A DNA stretch of 64,000 bases from Igneacidithiobacillus sp041146875 (GTDB lineage: Bacteria > Pseudomonadota > Gammaproteobacteria > Acidithiobacillales > Acidithiobacillaceae): the NCBI RefSeq assembly GCF_041146875.1, contig NZ_JBFRXP010000006.1:91165-155164 (forward strand), written 5' to 3'. The notes beneath the pieces were generated by a model that ran no database searches, was not told where the DNA came from, and saw only the letters and a program-made list of their open reading frames with translations. Position 1 is the stretch's first letter; every line of letters begins with the position of its first letter. Of the stretch, positions 1 to 8,042 are shown one piece after another. The position numbers and the translations under genes are program-made.

Positions 1-1760
1 TTGAAGGGAATCTCATAGCCCACAACACCCACCTTGCCGTCCTTGGGGTCCCGCTTCTCTTCATTCACCCAGGCATCCGGCACGTGGGGTTTGACTTCCT
101 TCTCAAAATACTCCCGCCAGTCGGCGTCCAGGGGAATGGTCTCCGTGTCCCGCAGGTTGCTGTCGGGAATGGGCTTGCCTTTGAGCTTACCTCGTTCCCC
201 TAGGACGATGTTGCCTTGCTCGTCCCCCGTGGGCCGTTCAATGGTCAGCACTCGGAAGCCAAAGTCCTGATTGCGGAATATACGGCTAAAGGGCACCACC
301 TTGATCTTGCCGTCTTCAGGAGGCGTGGGCGTGGATGTGCCTTCCCAGAGGGTGACCCGTTCCAGCTCTTTGCCCTGGGCGTCCAGCACCACGGCCTGCT
401 TGAGTTCCTGAAAGCTGCCAAAGGCTCGGGTGATTTCTTGTATCTGCTCTGGTGATAGTTCCTTGCGTTTGGAGCCCAGACTCTTGCGCATCTTCTGGAA
501 CAGGCCAGAGGCGTCAATGAGCTGGACCTGCCCCCGGCGGTGTTCGGGTTTGCGGTTACTCAGAATCCAGACGTAGGTAGAAATGCCGGTATTGAAGAAC
601 ATATCCGTGGGCAAGGCCACAATACCCTCCACCCAGTCGTTCTCCAGCAGGTAACGGCGAATCTCACTTTCTCCCGAACCGGCATTACCGGTAAAGAGAG
701 GGGAACCGTTGAGGACGATGCCCATCCGGCTACCACCTTCTTCGGGCTTGCGCATCTTGGAGAGTAGATGCAGCAGAAACAGCAAGGAACCATCGGACAC
801 CCGAGGCAGGCCCGGTCCAAAGCGGCCCTGAAAGCCCAGCCGCTCATGCTCCGCCCGGACCTCCCGCTCAACCTTCTTCCACTCCACGCCAAAAGGCGGA
901 TTGGACAGCAGGTAGTCAAAGTGTTTGCCCTTGTGGCCATCGTCAGAGAGGGTGTTGCCGGGGACGATGTGCTCAATGTCTTGTCCCTTGACCAGCATGT
1001 CGGCCTTGCAGATGGCGTAGGACTCGTCGTTGAGCTCTTGGCCATACAGGGTCAGACGGGCATTGGGGTTGAGGCTACGGAGGTATTCCTCTGCCACCGA
1101 CAGCATGCCGCCCGTGCCCGCCGTGGGGTCATAGAGGGTGCGAACGGTGCCCGTTGCCCGCAAAGCTTGGTCATCCTCCACAAAGAGCAGCTCCACCATG
1201 AGCCGAATGACTTCCCGAGGGGTGAAGTGTTCTCCAGCGGTCTCGTTGGACATCTCCGAGAACTTGCGCAGCAGTTCCTCAAAGACCAGCCCCATCTCGT
1301 AGTTGCTGACGGTGTCGGGGTGCAAATCAATGGTTGTGAAACGTTCTAGCACTAGGTAGAGCAGATTGGCCTTGGAGAGTCGGTCCAGCACCGTGGCAAA
1401 ATCAAAGCGGGTGAAGATGCCCCGCAATTCACGGGAAAAGCCATTGATATAGCCCAGCAGGTTGGAGTGGACGTGATCCTGATCACCCAGGATTTTCTTC
1501 AGGGTCAGGGGGGAGCGGTTGTAGAAGTTTTGCCCGGTAGCCCGGCGGGCAAAGGGATCAATGATGGCGTCACTGGCGCCCTTATGCTCCTGAAGAACCC
1601 GCAGCACGGCGTCCTTGCTGGGTTCCAGCACACAATCCAGACGGCGTAAGACGGTGAAGGGAAGAATGACCCGGCCATACTCATGGGGCTTAAAGTCCCC
1701 CCGGAGCAGATCGGCCACGGCCCAGATCAGGGCAGAAAGGTTGGGGGTGTTGGCGGACAT
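1..1760 (-). CDS. hsdM: Type I restriction-modification methyltransferase subunit HsdM (partial, C-terminus outside window)
   Basis: N6-adenine DNA methyltransferase subunit of a type I restriction-modification complex; with HsdS it methylates the recognition site and is needed for HsdR restriction. The frame is open from an ATG at 1760 to the window edge, about 586 residues. The N-terminal helical domain of HsdM (MSANTPNLSALIWAVADLLR) leads into the AdoMet-binding motif DPTAGTGGM near residue 210 and the catalytic NPPF motif (LLSNPPFGVEW) near residue 284, both intact. The stop, and any hsdS and hsdR, lie to the left of the window. It sits inside the integrated element that ends at 17968, so it is probably cargo that protects the element. 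The family call is firm; activity cannot be judged without the missing end. Confidence 0.93.
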   Translation of the reverse strand, partial: MSANTPNLSALIWAVADLLRGDFKPHEYGRVILPFTVLRRLDCVLEPSKDAVLRVLQEHKGASDAIIDPFARRATGQNFYNRSPLTLKKILGDQDHVHSNLLGYINGFSRELRGIFTRFDFATVLDRLSKANLLYLVLERFTTIDLHPDTVSNYEMGLVFEELLRKFSEMSNETAGEHFTPREVIRLMVELLFVEDDQALRATGTVRTLYDPTAGTGGMLSVAEEYLRSLNPNARLTLYGQELNDESYAICKADMLVKGQDIEHIVPGNTLSDDGHKGKHFDYLLSNPPFGVEWKKVEREVRAEHERLGFQGRFGPGLPRVSDGSLLFLLHLLSKMRKPEEGGSRMGIVLNGSPLFTGNAGSGESEIRRYLLENDWVEGIVALPTDMFFNTGISTYVWILSNRKPEHRRGQVQLIDASGLFQKMRKSLGSKRKELSPEQIQEITRAFGSFQELKQAVVLDAQGKELERVTLWEGTSTPTPPEDGKIKVVPFSRIFRNQDFGFRVLTIERPTGDEQGNIVLGERGKLKGKPIPDSNLRDTETIPLDADWREYFEKEVKPHVPDAWVNEEKRDPKDGKVGVVGYEIPF

Positions 1761-1831
1761 ACGGCAGGCAAACCTTTATTATTGGGCTTGCCCGAAGTAT
1801 GCCGCCAGAGGAGAAGGGGTGCAACGCAATG

Positions 1832-2440
1832 TTAACGGGGGCGCTTAATCCGAAGAGCCCAAAAAGCCAGACGGTTGCACTCTTGGGGTGTGGCCGACCG
1901 AAAGCCATCCACTTCCCCTTTTGCTTCCAAGGTCTGGATCCGCGCCCGTACCGCTTCCAACAAGTATTCCAGGCGGGAGTAATAGTCTAACGCATCCTCA
2001 ATAGACATCCAGGGGTGGCAGTCGTCTAGGTACAAATAGTCTGCCACAACGTCACTTGCCCAATCAGCGATCTCAGGCACCTGAAGCGAGAAGCCCGCCA
2101 GGCTGGCATCAACCGGTGGATAATGGCCGTAGTCATTCATCGTTTCAAGCAGATTCCTATTCTCACGATTTATGATCATGCGGGGATATCCATGGTCTTT
2201 TTTTAAGATGGCGTAAGGAAATCTGTTAGACCAGTTCCGGAAACATTCGAGCTGGTTGAATGGCCGGCTTTTCGTGTTCACGCCCTCTATTCTCTTCATG
2301 GCCCAAAGAATTACCTTCTCGGCTTCTTTAAGGTTACCGAGCTCTGTCATCGGAGTAATGTAAAAATCATACTCTGGCTGTAGCCTATCGCTTTCGCGGA
2401 CAGAGTATCCATCGGAACAATGCAGGGTGACAATCTTCAT
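1832..2440 (-). CDS. Hypothetical protein translationally coupled to an HTH gene
   Basis: A 202-residue acidic, soluble protein that I do not recognise. It has no signal peptide or membrane segment; the C-terminal half is rich in Asp, Tyr and Trp and then in charged helix. Its ATG at 2440 overlaps the stop of the upstream HTH gene in an ATGA arrangement, and an AAAGGAG ribosome-binding site lies inside the end of that gene, so the two are probably translated together. A small DNA-binding protein followed by a larger coupled protein can be a regulator with its effector or a toxin-antitoxin-like pair, but no toxin fold is evident here. Function unknown. Confidence 0.7.
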   Translation of the reverse strand: MKIVTLHCSDGYSVRESDRLQPEYDFYITPMTELGNLKEAEKVILWAMKRIEGVNTKSRPFNQLECFRNWSNRFPYAILKKDHGYPRMIINRENRNLLETMNDYGHYPPVDASLAGFSLQVPEIADWASDVVADYLYLDDCHPWMSIEDALDYYSRLEYLLEAVRARIQTLEAKGEVDGFRSATPQECNRLAFWALRIKRPR

Positions 2441-2646
2441 AACAACTCCTTTAGCTTATTGGCTAGTTCATGTATCTCAATGCGTTTCTGCATATTGGGT
2501 ATCCGGTTCTGCCGGAGCCACCCGTGTAAAGTGGAAACAGATATCCTCAGCTGCCTGGCTACAAAAGTCGGCCCACCGAGTTTGTTGACAATCTGCCTAA
2601 GTGCCACGGCAGAATTGGCTCTCTGGTTTATGGATGATGTGTCCAT
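2437..2646 (-). CDS. Small HTH DNA-binding protein (YdaS/Cro-like)
   Basis: A 69-residue protein whose central segment (GGPTFVARQLRISVSTLHGW, about residues 25-44) has the pattern of a Cro/YdaS-type helix-turn-helix: a conserved Gly-Gly start, a first helix, a turn, and a recognition helix with Ser-Thr-Leu-x-x-Trp. A longer in-frame start exists upstream, but the ATG at 2646 is preceded by GGAG at suitable spacing and leaves a compact DNA-binding domain. It overlaps the next gene by four bases and reads divergently from the DUF932 operon, so it may control itself and that operon. Regulatory role inferred from fold and position only. Confidence 0.65.
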   Translation of the reverse strand: MDTSSINQRANSAVALRQIVNKLGGPTFVARQLRISVSTLHGWLRQNRIPNMQKRIEIHELANKLKELL

Positions 2647-2837
2647 AGATGAATCACTCCAGTGAATGGTAAACAAAGTGCTGGAATAACAATCCAGCAG
2701 AAATCGGAGGAGAACCATTCTCTTCCTGCATGAATTTTAGTGTGTATGCTTCCGGCTCCCCATATTCTGAAAAACTGCCCAGTTTCCTGGTATAAGCAGT
2801 ATGAAGTGATATTGCTTCGTTTATCAGGAGAACAGCC

Positions 2838-2924
2838 ATGAATATGCTTTATAGGGTGCAATTCTGGGTGACCTTGGTGCTCAAGGTTGTGGGGCATTTC
2901 TTGCAGCGTGAGGAGGATTACTGA
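2838..2924 (+). CDS. Possible 28-residue leader ORF ahead of the DUF932 gene
   Basis: A short open frame (MNMLYRVQFWVTLVLKVVGH and 8 more residues) starts with ATG behind a good AGGAG site and ends one base before the ATG of the next gene. It is hydrophobic in the middle (about residues 9-20) and carries the ribosome-binding site of the following gene in its last codons. It could be a leader peptide that couples translation of the downstream gene, or a chance frame. It is shorter than most gene callers report. Confidence 0.35.
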   Translation: MNMLYRVQFWVTLVLKVVGHFLQREEDY

Positions 2925-2925
2925 C

Positions 2926-3882
2926 ATGGCACATTTCGTAGAAACAATGGCATTTGTTCGTGAAACCCCTTGGCATGGGCTGGGCAACCGTCTACCCGAG
3001 AAGCAGTCCCTGGAGGTCTGGTTACAGGCAGCGGGAATGGACTGGCAGATTGAGAGCTCTGATGTCCTCTACCAGATAGGAGGCGGGGAACGCTTTGCCG
3101 TGCAGGCCAACCCGGAAGCCAAGGTGCTGTATCGTTCCGATACCAAGGCACCCCTTTCCGTGGTATCTCCCCGCTATCAGATTGTCCAGCCACGGGAGAT
3201 TTTGGAGTTTTACCGGGATCTCGTGTCGGTGGGAGGCTTTGAGCTGGAGACAGCAGGAGTCTTGAAGAGTGGCAAGAAGCTCTGGGCGTTGGCCCGTACC
3301 GGTGAGGAAATGCTTTTGGCGGGTGGTGACCGGGTCAAAGGCTATCTGCTCCTGGCCACGTCCTGTGATGGGACCTTGGCTACGGTGGCACAGTTCACCT
3401 CCGTGCGAGTGGTCTGTAACAACACCCTGCAGTTGGCCGTGGACGGTGGCACGGGTGCCGTCAAGGTGCCCCATTCCACTACTTTCAATCCAGAGTCCGT
3501 CAAGGAAAGCCTGGGGATTGGTCACACCGCCTGGAACGAGTTTGCGGGATTGGCGCAGGAATTGTCCCAACGGAAGGTGAACCGGCTGGATGTCACCAAG
3601 TACGTCATTGAAGTTCTGGGGAATCGGAACGCTCCCATTGCCGATCAGCCGAACGCCAAGGCCCTCAAGACCGTCATTGAACTCTTTGCGGGACAAGGCA
3701 AGGGCAGTGGTCTCCAGGCGGCCAACGGTACAGCTTGGGGTTTGGTCAATGCCGTCACCGAGTACGTGGATCATCACCGTCGTGCCAAGAGCCAGGATAC
3801 CCGTCTGGACTCAGCCTGGTTTGGGCAAGGTGCCCAGATCAAGGAAAAGGCATGGATGCAGGCGTTGAAGCTGGTGGCTTGA
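2926..3882 (+). CDS. DUF932 phage/plasmid-like protein
   Basis: A 318-residue protein of the DUF932 family (phage/plasmid-like TIGR03299 type), seen in N-terminal MAHFVETMAFVRETPWHGLG and the conserved middle section around VVCNNTL. These proteins are common on plasmids, phages and integrative elements, usually beside recombination genes; their biochemical role is not established. The start at 2926 is chosen because a strong AGGAGG lies just upstream and the family begins at this Met; a longer frame from 2887 has no such support. The next gene in the same direction is a YqaJ-type exonuclease, separated by a terminator-like hairpin. The context suggests a part in recombination or single-strand DNA handling of the element. 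Confidence 0.85.
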   Translation: MAHFVETMAFVRETPWHGLGNRLPEKQSLEVWLQAAGMDWQIESSDVLYQIGGGERFAVQANPEAKVLYRSDTKAPLSVVSPRYQIVQPREILEFYRDLVSVGGFELETAGVLKSGKKLWALARTGEEMLLAGGDRVKGYLLLATSCDGTLATVAQFTSVRVVCNNTLQLAVDGGTGAVKVPHSTTFNPESVKESLGIGHTAWNEFAGLAQELSQRKVNRLDVTKYVIEVLGNRNAPIADQPNAKALKTVIELFAGQGKGSGLQAANGTAWGLVNAVTEYVDHHRRAKSQDTRLDSAWFGQGAQIKEKAWMQALKLVA

Positions 3883-3904
3883 GCGCCGTCACCATCACCG
3901 CAAT

Positions 3905-3935
3905 GGCTCAGACCGTTCTGGTCTGGGCCTTTTTT
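3905..3935 (+). terminator. Rho-independent terminator after the DUF932 gene
   Basis: A hairpin with arms GGCTCAGACC and GGTCTGGGCC around a 5-base loop (one wobble pair) is followed by six T residues. It lies 22 bases past the DUF932 stop and 18 bases ahead of the YqaJ gene. It would reduce, but need not abolish, read-through to that gene. Confidence 0.8.
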
Positions 3936-3952
3936 CATATTTGGAGGTCATC

Positions 3953-4900
3953 ATGAGTGCTTTACGTTTGGTCTCTACCCGAGATATGCCCAGAGAGGAA
4001 TGGTTGCAGTGGCGTCGGCAGGGTATCGGTTCCAGTGATGCTGCTGCCGCTGTGGGTCTCTCTCCCTATCAATCCCCGCTAGCCCTCTGGCTGGAAAAGA
4101 CGGGTCAGGTTGAACCAGAGGATCTATCCAGCAAAGAAGCCGTCTACTGGGGCACGTTATTGGAGCCCCTCATTGCCCAAGCCTACTCCGAACGGACGGG
4201 CAAAAAGGTTCGTCGGGTGCAGGCCGTGCTCCAGCATCCACAGTACCCCTTTATGCTGGCTAACCTGGACCGGCAGATAGAAGGTGGCGGTATCCTGGAA
4301 ATCAAGACCGCTGGATTGCGCAGTGAAAAGCTCTGGGCAGAAAGCGTACCGTTACATTATCAGATGCAGGTCTTCCATCAGCTGGCCGTAACCGGCAAAG
4401 CCTGGGCAGAGGTGGCCGTATTATTGGGCGGGCAGGAGCTGCGGATCTACCGGCTGGAACCAACCCAGGAGCAACTCAAAACCCTTGTCACCCAGGAGCA
4501 AGCCTTCTGGCAGCATGTAGAGGGCAACACTCCCCCAGAAGTGGATGGCTCAGAGTCCTGTAACCGGGCGCTGGCGGCGCTGTATCCCCAGTCTTCCAGC
4601 ATCCTCGTGGACTACCAGGACCGGGAGGACATGAATCGGCTCTTTGGTAAGCTGCTCCGTGCGCGGAAGACGGCCAAGGCGGCGGAACAGACCGAAAGCC
4701 TCCTGGAGCAACGGGTGAAAGAAGCCATTGGCACTGCGGAAGGTGCCATCTTTGCCACCGGCAAGGCTCTCTGGAAAAGCACCCAGCCCCGAAAGTTTCT
4801 GGACACCACAGCCTTGCAACAACATCACCCCGAGCTGCTGGCCCCTTACTGGGTTGAGAAGCCGGGCTCTCGTCGTTTTACCGTACAGGAAGGAGAATAG
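3953..4900 (+). CDS. YqaJ-type viral recombinase / lambda exonuclease-like nuclease
   Basis: A 315-residue nuclease of the YqaJ (lambda exonuclease-like, PD-(D/E)XK) family. It would resect double-strand ends to make 3' single strands for annealing-type recombination. The N-terminus has the family hallmark WLQWRRQGIGSSDAAAAVGL, followed by a Glu in the WGTLLEP segment, then DRQIEGGGILEIKTAG, which supplies the catalytic Asp and the E-x-K pair (about residues 103-120). The start at 3953 is favoured over an upstream TTG because GGAGG precedes it. The stop is followed after 2 bases by the next gene, so the two are co-translated. With the DUF932 and directionality-factor-like genes it forms a recombination module typical of integrative elements. 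Confidence 0.85.
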   Translation: MSALRLVSTRDMPREEWLQWRRQGIGSSDAAAAVGLSPYQSPLALWLEKTGQVEPEDLSSKEAVYWGTLLEPLIAQAYSERTGKKVRRVQAVLQHPQYPFMLANLDRQIEGGGILEIKTAGLRSEKLWAESVPLHYQMQVFHQLAVTGKAWAEVAVLLGGQELRIYRLEPTQEQLKTLVTQEQAFWQHVEGNTPPEVDGSESCNRALAALYPQSSSILVDYQDREDMNRLFGKLLRARKTAKAAEQTESLLEQRVKEAIGTAEGAIFATGKALWKSTQPRKFLDTTALQQHHPELLAPYWVEKPGSRRFTVQEGE

Positions 4901-4902
4901 CC

Positions 4903-5721
4903 ATGTTAAAAGGATTATCCATCACCCCGCCCGTTATTGGGCGTATTGCCATTGGTAAAGTGGTTGAGAAAAACGGCAAGCGTCTACCAGAGAAGGATGA
5001 CGCCTTCACCATCACCACCTTGGTGCAGCAGCGCGGAGAATGGCTCCTACATCCCCTGCACAATCAGCTCTTGTCCCAGAAAGAGGGCAGCAAGCTGCGG
5101 AGTATTCCCGTCACGTTGCTTTTCAATGATCCGGACCTGAATCTCCGTGCCCAGTACAGCCTGTTTGACCGCCAGACCGGCAGACCTTTATGTGTGGGCA
5201 ATGGTGAGACCGCCAAGCGAAGCACCCAGGAAGGCTATAAGGCCATCTCTTGCCCAGGCCCAGACCTTTGCCTTCTGGGGCAAGAGATGGGCTGCAAACC
5301 TTATGGGCGGCTTAATGTCCAGATTGAAGGTCAGGAGGATGAGCTGGGGACCTTCATCTTCCGCACCACGGGCTATAACAGCATCCGCACCCTGGCGGCA
5401 CGGCTAAAGTATCTGAATGCCATCAGTCAGAACAAGGCACGGCACCTGCCCTTGTCCTTGAAGTTACGGGCCAAAAGCACCACCCAGAGCCACCGGGCAC
5501 CGGTGTACTTTGTGGACCTGGTGATACGGGAGGGGGTGAGCCTGGAGGATGCCTTGACGGACGTTAAGAAACAGGGAGAAACTCAGGCTATGGATGACAG
5601 TCTGCTGGAATCCGTTGCCAGAGAAGGGTTGGCGAACGGGGCCTTTGAGGAGACCCTGGAAGATGGGCCGGAGCTGGTGGAGGAGTTCTATCCGCCAGTG
5701 GAGGTGGAACGGGTGGCTTAA
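4903..5721 (+). CDS. Recombination-directionality-factor-like protein (often annotated as a metal-binding protein)
   Basis: A 272-residue protein resembling the proteins found beside YqaJ nucleases in integrative elements and labelled recombination directionality factor-like or hydrolase/metal-binding. It begins MLKGLSITPPVIGRIAIGKV and carries three cysteines spaced C-x5-C-x7-C (CPGPDLCLLGQEMGCKPYG, about residues 118-136) that could bind a metal. No catalytic motif is evident. The stop of the nuclease gene is 2 bases upstream and GGAG sits in its end, so expression is coupled. I infer a role in DNA recombination or excision from the neighbours; biochemical function is unproven. Confidence 0.65.
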   Translation: MLKGLSITPPVIGRIAIGKVVEKNGKRLPEKDDAFTITTLVQQRGEWLLHPLHNQLLSQKEGSKLRSIPVTLLFNDPDLNLRAQYSLFDRQTGRPLCVGNGETAKRSTQEGYKAISCPGPDLCLLGQEMGCKPYGRLNVQIEGQEDELGTFIFRTTGYNSIRTLAARLKYLNAISQNKARHLPLSLKLRAKSTTQSHRAPVYFVDLVIREGVSLEDALTDVKKQGETQAMDDSLLESVAREGLANGAFEETLEDGPELVEEFYPPVEVERVA

Positions 5722-5800
5722 GAAGGGTTGGGGGGGATTCAAGAAGAGGAGGCCCCTCCATGCCACAAATCATTTTTCTAAAGTCTGGGAGGGTGAGGGT

Positions 5801-7027
5801 GTGTTATACCACATATCATCATTTGAAACTGAGCTTTTAGCCGTTGGTATAGCCCTAGTCATCGTTTTCTTATTGGGCTTTAAAATCTTTTTAGTGGCGC
5901 ATAAAAAACGCATAGGAAAACAGATAAGATATGAGCCTGTAGTATCAGCCGATTCAGATGATAAGAACATAATTGTCATCCAAGATGAATACAAAGATAC
6001 ACGGAACACAGTTGTCTTAACAAAAAATGATAAAGATTCTACCAATGCGATAGACAAAAAAATGAAATCCTTAGGAAAAATATTAACATCGGAAATTGAT
6101 AAACTTTCTTATTGGCTGTGCTCTATTCGTAAATTTAATATAGAATCATATTTCATAAAAGAACAAAAGAACTTTTCGGCAAAATACTCTATGCTGTATA
6201 ACGGTGGGAAAAAAGGCTCGAAGGAGCTTGTTGACTCATGTGCAAGCATAGCATTAGGTTATACGTTGTATGATTTAGGTTTAATTTTAAAAGAAACAAC
6301 ACAAGGATTTTCTGATTATTTGTTAGAGGAGTATGAATGGCACGTCAAAGATCTATATAATTATTGCAACGAAGATAAGAGGTTGAAAAAGTATTTTTTG
6401 CCAGCGGAGGTAAAAGTTCAACAGCAAGAAAAAATTAGAACGAGTATTATTTCCTGTTATAACGGATCTTTTGAAATTCTTAATAAGCTAGAGGAGTGCA
6501 TACTTTTTTTAGCAAAGAATCAAGAAGCGGCAGCAAAGGATTTTGATTTTACTGATCTAGCCCATATGTTCAAAGCCGCAGCATCGGGAGCGCTTCTGGT
6601 GGTAAACCCTTTGATTGGGGTCGCGAGTGGGTTAATGACCATGGATGGAATAAACACTCATAACAAAAATAAAGCAAGCGCAGTCGAAACGTATGTTAAT
6701 GTTTTTGATAGAATGAATATTTTGATAGATGAATTAGCGGATCAAATCAATAACGACTCAACAAAGTCCGAGTCTTATGCCCGAGAAAAAATAAATGAAG
6801 TACTTGGCGGAGCGCTCATGGAATGTATAAATGATGCAAGAGAAATGGGCTATGACATTACATTATGGTTGCAATCATCAGTTCAGTTTTTTAAAAAGGA
6901 AGCTGAAAATTTAGAAACCGAATATAATAAAAATATTGAAGAATTTAAGAAAAGCTTGATGGGCTATGATATAGCAAACTTAGTGGGTGTTGGTATAGGA
7001 TTTTTGAAGTCAATATTTGACAAATAA
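5801..7027 (+). CDS. AT-rich gene for a membrane-anchored protein of unknown function
   Basis: A protein of about 408 residues with one N-terminal membrane segment (LLAVGIALVIVFLLGFKIFL), a long charged, largely helical middle region, a second hydrophobic stretch (SGALLVVNPLIGVASGLMTM, about residues 265-285) and a coiled-coil-like end. The frame is open further upstream, but that part overlaps the previous gene and translates to low-complexity Trp/Arg. A GTG at 5801 follows GGGAGGGTGAGG, so I choose it. Base use changes sharply to AT-rich here, unlike the recombination genes just before. It is probably imported cargo. It is followed closely by the 20-residue-repeat gene. I do not recognise the family. 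Confidence 0.65.
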   Translation: MLYHISSFETELLAVGIALVIVFLLGFKIFLVAHKKRIGKQIRYEPVVSADSDDKNIIVIQDEYKDTRNTVVLTKNDKDSTNAIDKKMKSLGKILTSEIDKLSYWLCSIRKFNIESYFIKEQKNFSAKYSMLYNGGKKGSKELVDSCASIALGYTLYDLGLILKETTQGFSDYLLEEYEWHVKDLYNYCNEDKRLKKYFLPAEVKVQQQEKIRTSIISCYNGSFEILNKLEECILFLAKNQEAAAKDFDFTDLAHMFKAAASGALLVVNPLIGVASGLMTMDGINTHNKNKASAVETYVNVFDRMNILIDELADQINNDSTKSESYAREKINEVLGGALMECINDAREMGYDITLWLQSSVQFFKKEAENLETEYNKNIEEFKKSLMGYDIANLVGVGIGFLKSIFDK

Positions 7028-7043
7028 AACGGAGGATTACAAA

Positions 7044-7409
7044 ATGGACCACATAGTAGACCTTGTAAGTAATATTCTTGGTGGTTTTGATGTGACAGAG
7101 CACGGTCAAGATATTTTACAGGCTCATCAAAACCTAGTCGGCGGAGTAGACTTAACCTCAAACGGACATATATTGGGACAAGTAGATCCCAATCATTTCG
7201 GAGGAGTGGACAGCATAGTTAATGGACATGTTGCAGAGTCTCTTCACCATAATATAACGGGAGGATTTGATGTATTTGACGCCTCCGGGCATTTTATTGC
7301 CTCATCACATCCTAATCTGCAAGGTGGTCTGGATGTTACCCAGAATGGTCAGATAACCGAGCAGATTATCCCGTCAGCAACAGGTTTCCATGCAAAGTTT
7401 TTTAAGTGA
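7044..7409 (+). CDS. Small protein built of five 20-residue tandem repeats
   Basis: A 121-residue protein, nearly all repeat. After nine residues come five units starting at about residues 10, 30, 50, 70 and 91, each of the form N-x2-G-G-(F/V/L)-D-x3-x-G-(H/Q) followed by a variable tail; units are 20 residues long except the fourth, which is 21. The last eleven residues (SATGFHAKFFK) are a distinct tail. Such short Gly-Gly-Asp repeats could stack as a beta-solenoid or bind a ligand, but this is inference. The start at 7044 follows CGGAGG; an upstream ATG overlaps the previous gene without such a site. It lies 16 bases after the membrane-anchored gene and shares its AT-rich composition, so the two probably work together. 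I do not recognise the family. Confidence 0.7.
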   Translation: MDHIVDLVSNILGGFDVTEHGQDILQAHQNLVGGVDLTSNGHILGQVDPNHFGGVDSIVNGHVAESLHHNITGGFDVFDASGHFIASSHPNLQGGLDVTQNGQITEQIIPSATGFHAKFFK

Positions 7410-7638
7410 GAGTAGGTTTTCCTGCGTTTTGCGCAGACAGGAGGGCAGGAACAGTGCAGGGGTTCCGTGGCCTCCACTCTTAGCTCGTCAGGCGGGCTTG
7501 TATTGCTGACCACCGATAAACGCAATTGTTCAATTGGTGAAGGCCGCCGTGTTGTTATGATTAGTTTGTCCATGATGTTATAAATAGAATTGCGCAGCAA
7601 CTGTGTACCACATGCAGTCCATGTTTGGTGGAGGAGTC

Positions 7639-7893
7639 ATGAAAGACAACCACCCGTTCCTCAAGGCGACAATTGGAGCTATCGGGGTGATATTTATTTT
7701 GCCTCTTGCCCCATGGATTCTGCCGGTTGCATTAATAATAACAGTTCTGGGGTTCGTTATCTCTCCGTTTCTTCGAGATGAAAAAGAAGTAAAAAAAACA
7801 TCGGTCATGAATAATGGGAATAACGTGATTGATTTAGTGAGCGAGCAGGTTAAGAATGATGAGCATCATCCTTCGGGTGACTGTGAAGGTTGA
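7639..7893 (+). CDS. Small membrane protein, hypothetical
   Basis: An 84-residue protein with a hydrophobic hairpin of two likely membrane segments (ATIGAIGVIFILPLAPWILP and the VALIITVLGFVI stretch) and a polar C-terminal tail. The ATG at 7639 follows TGGAGGAG at good spacing; a longer start at 7603 has no clear site. It is separated from the repeat-protein gene by 229 bases in which I see no gene. It is similar in size and layout to small inner-membrane proteins often found as element cargo. Function unknown. Confidence 0.55.
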   Translation: MKDNHPFLKATIGAIGVIFILPLAPWILPVALIITVLGFVISPFLRDEKEVKKTSVMNNGNNVIDLVSEQVKNDEHHPSGDCEG

Positions 7894-8042
7894 TCCTTCT
7901 CTCCTGTGACAACTCGTAACGCTGTTACAGACCGTTTCCGTGCTGTTACAAACCCACCCCACCAAGGCCCACAACCCATATCCTTGCACGGTAGGAGCAG
8001 CGGCGGTAGCCATGTCCTTCAGCTCACCACCAACCTCCCCAT

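Noticed and set aside
768..1349. A long plus-strand open frame inside hsdM
   Set aside because: It is antisense to hsdM, which has all expected motifs; the frame has no recognisable domain.
2871..2887. ACCTTG/CAAGGT inverted repeat as an operator for the DUF932 gene
   Set aside because: It lies in the body of the likely 28-codon frame and close to the start codon; one short palindrome is weak evidence.
3022..3777. A 251-codon minus-strand frame inside the DUF932 gene
   Set aside because: It is a shadow of the DUF932 gene, which has a strong ribosome-binding site and family motifs.
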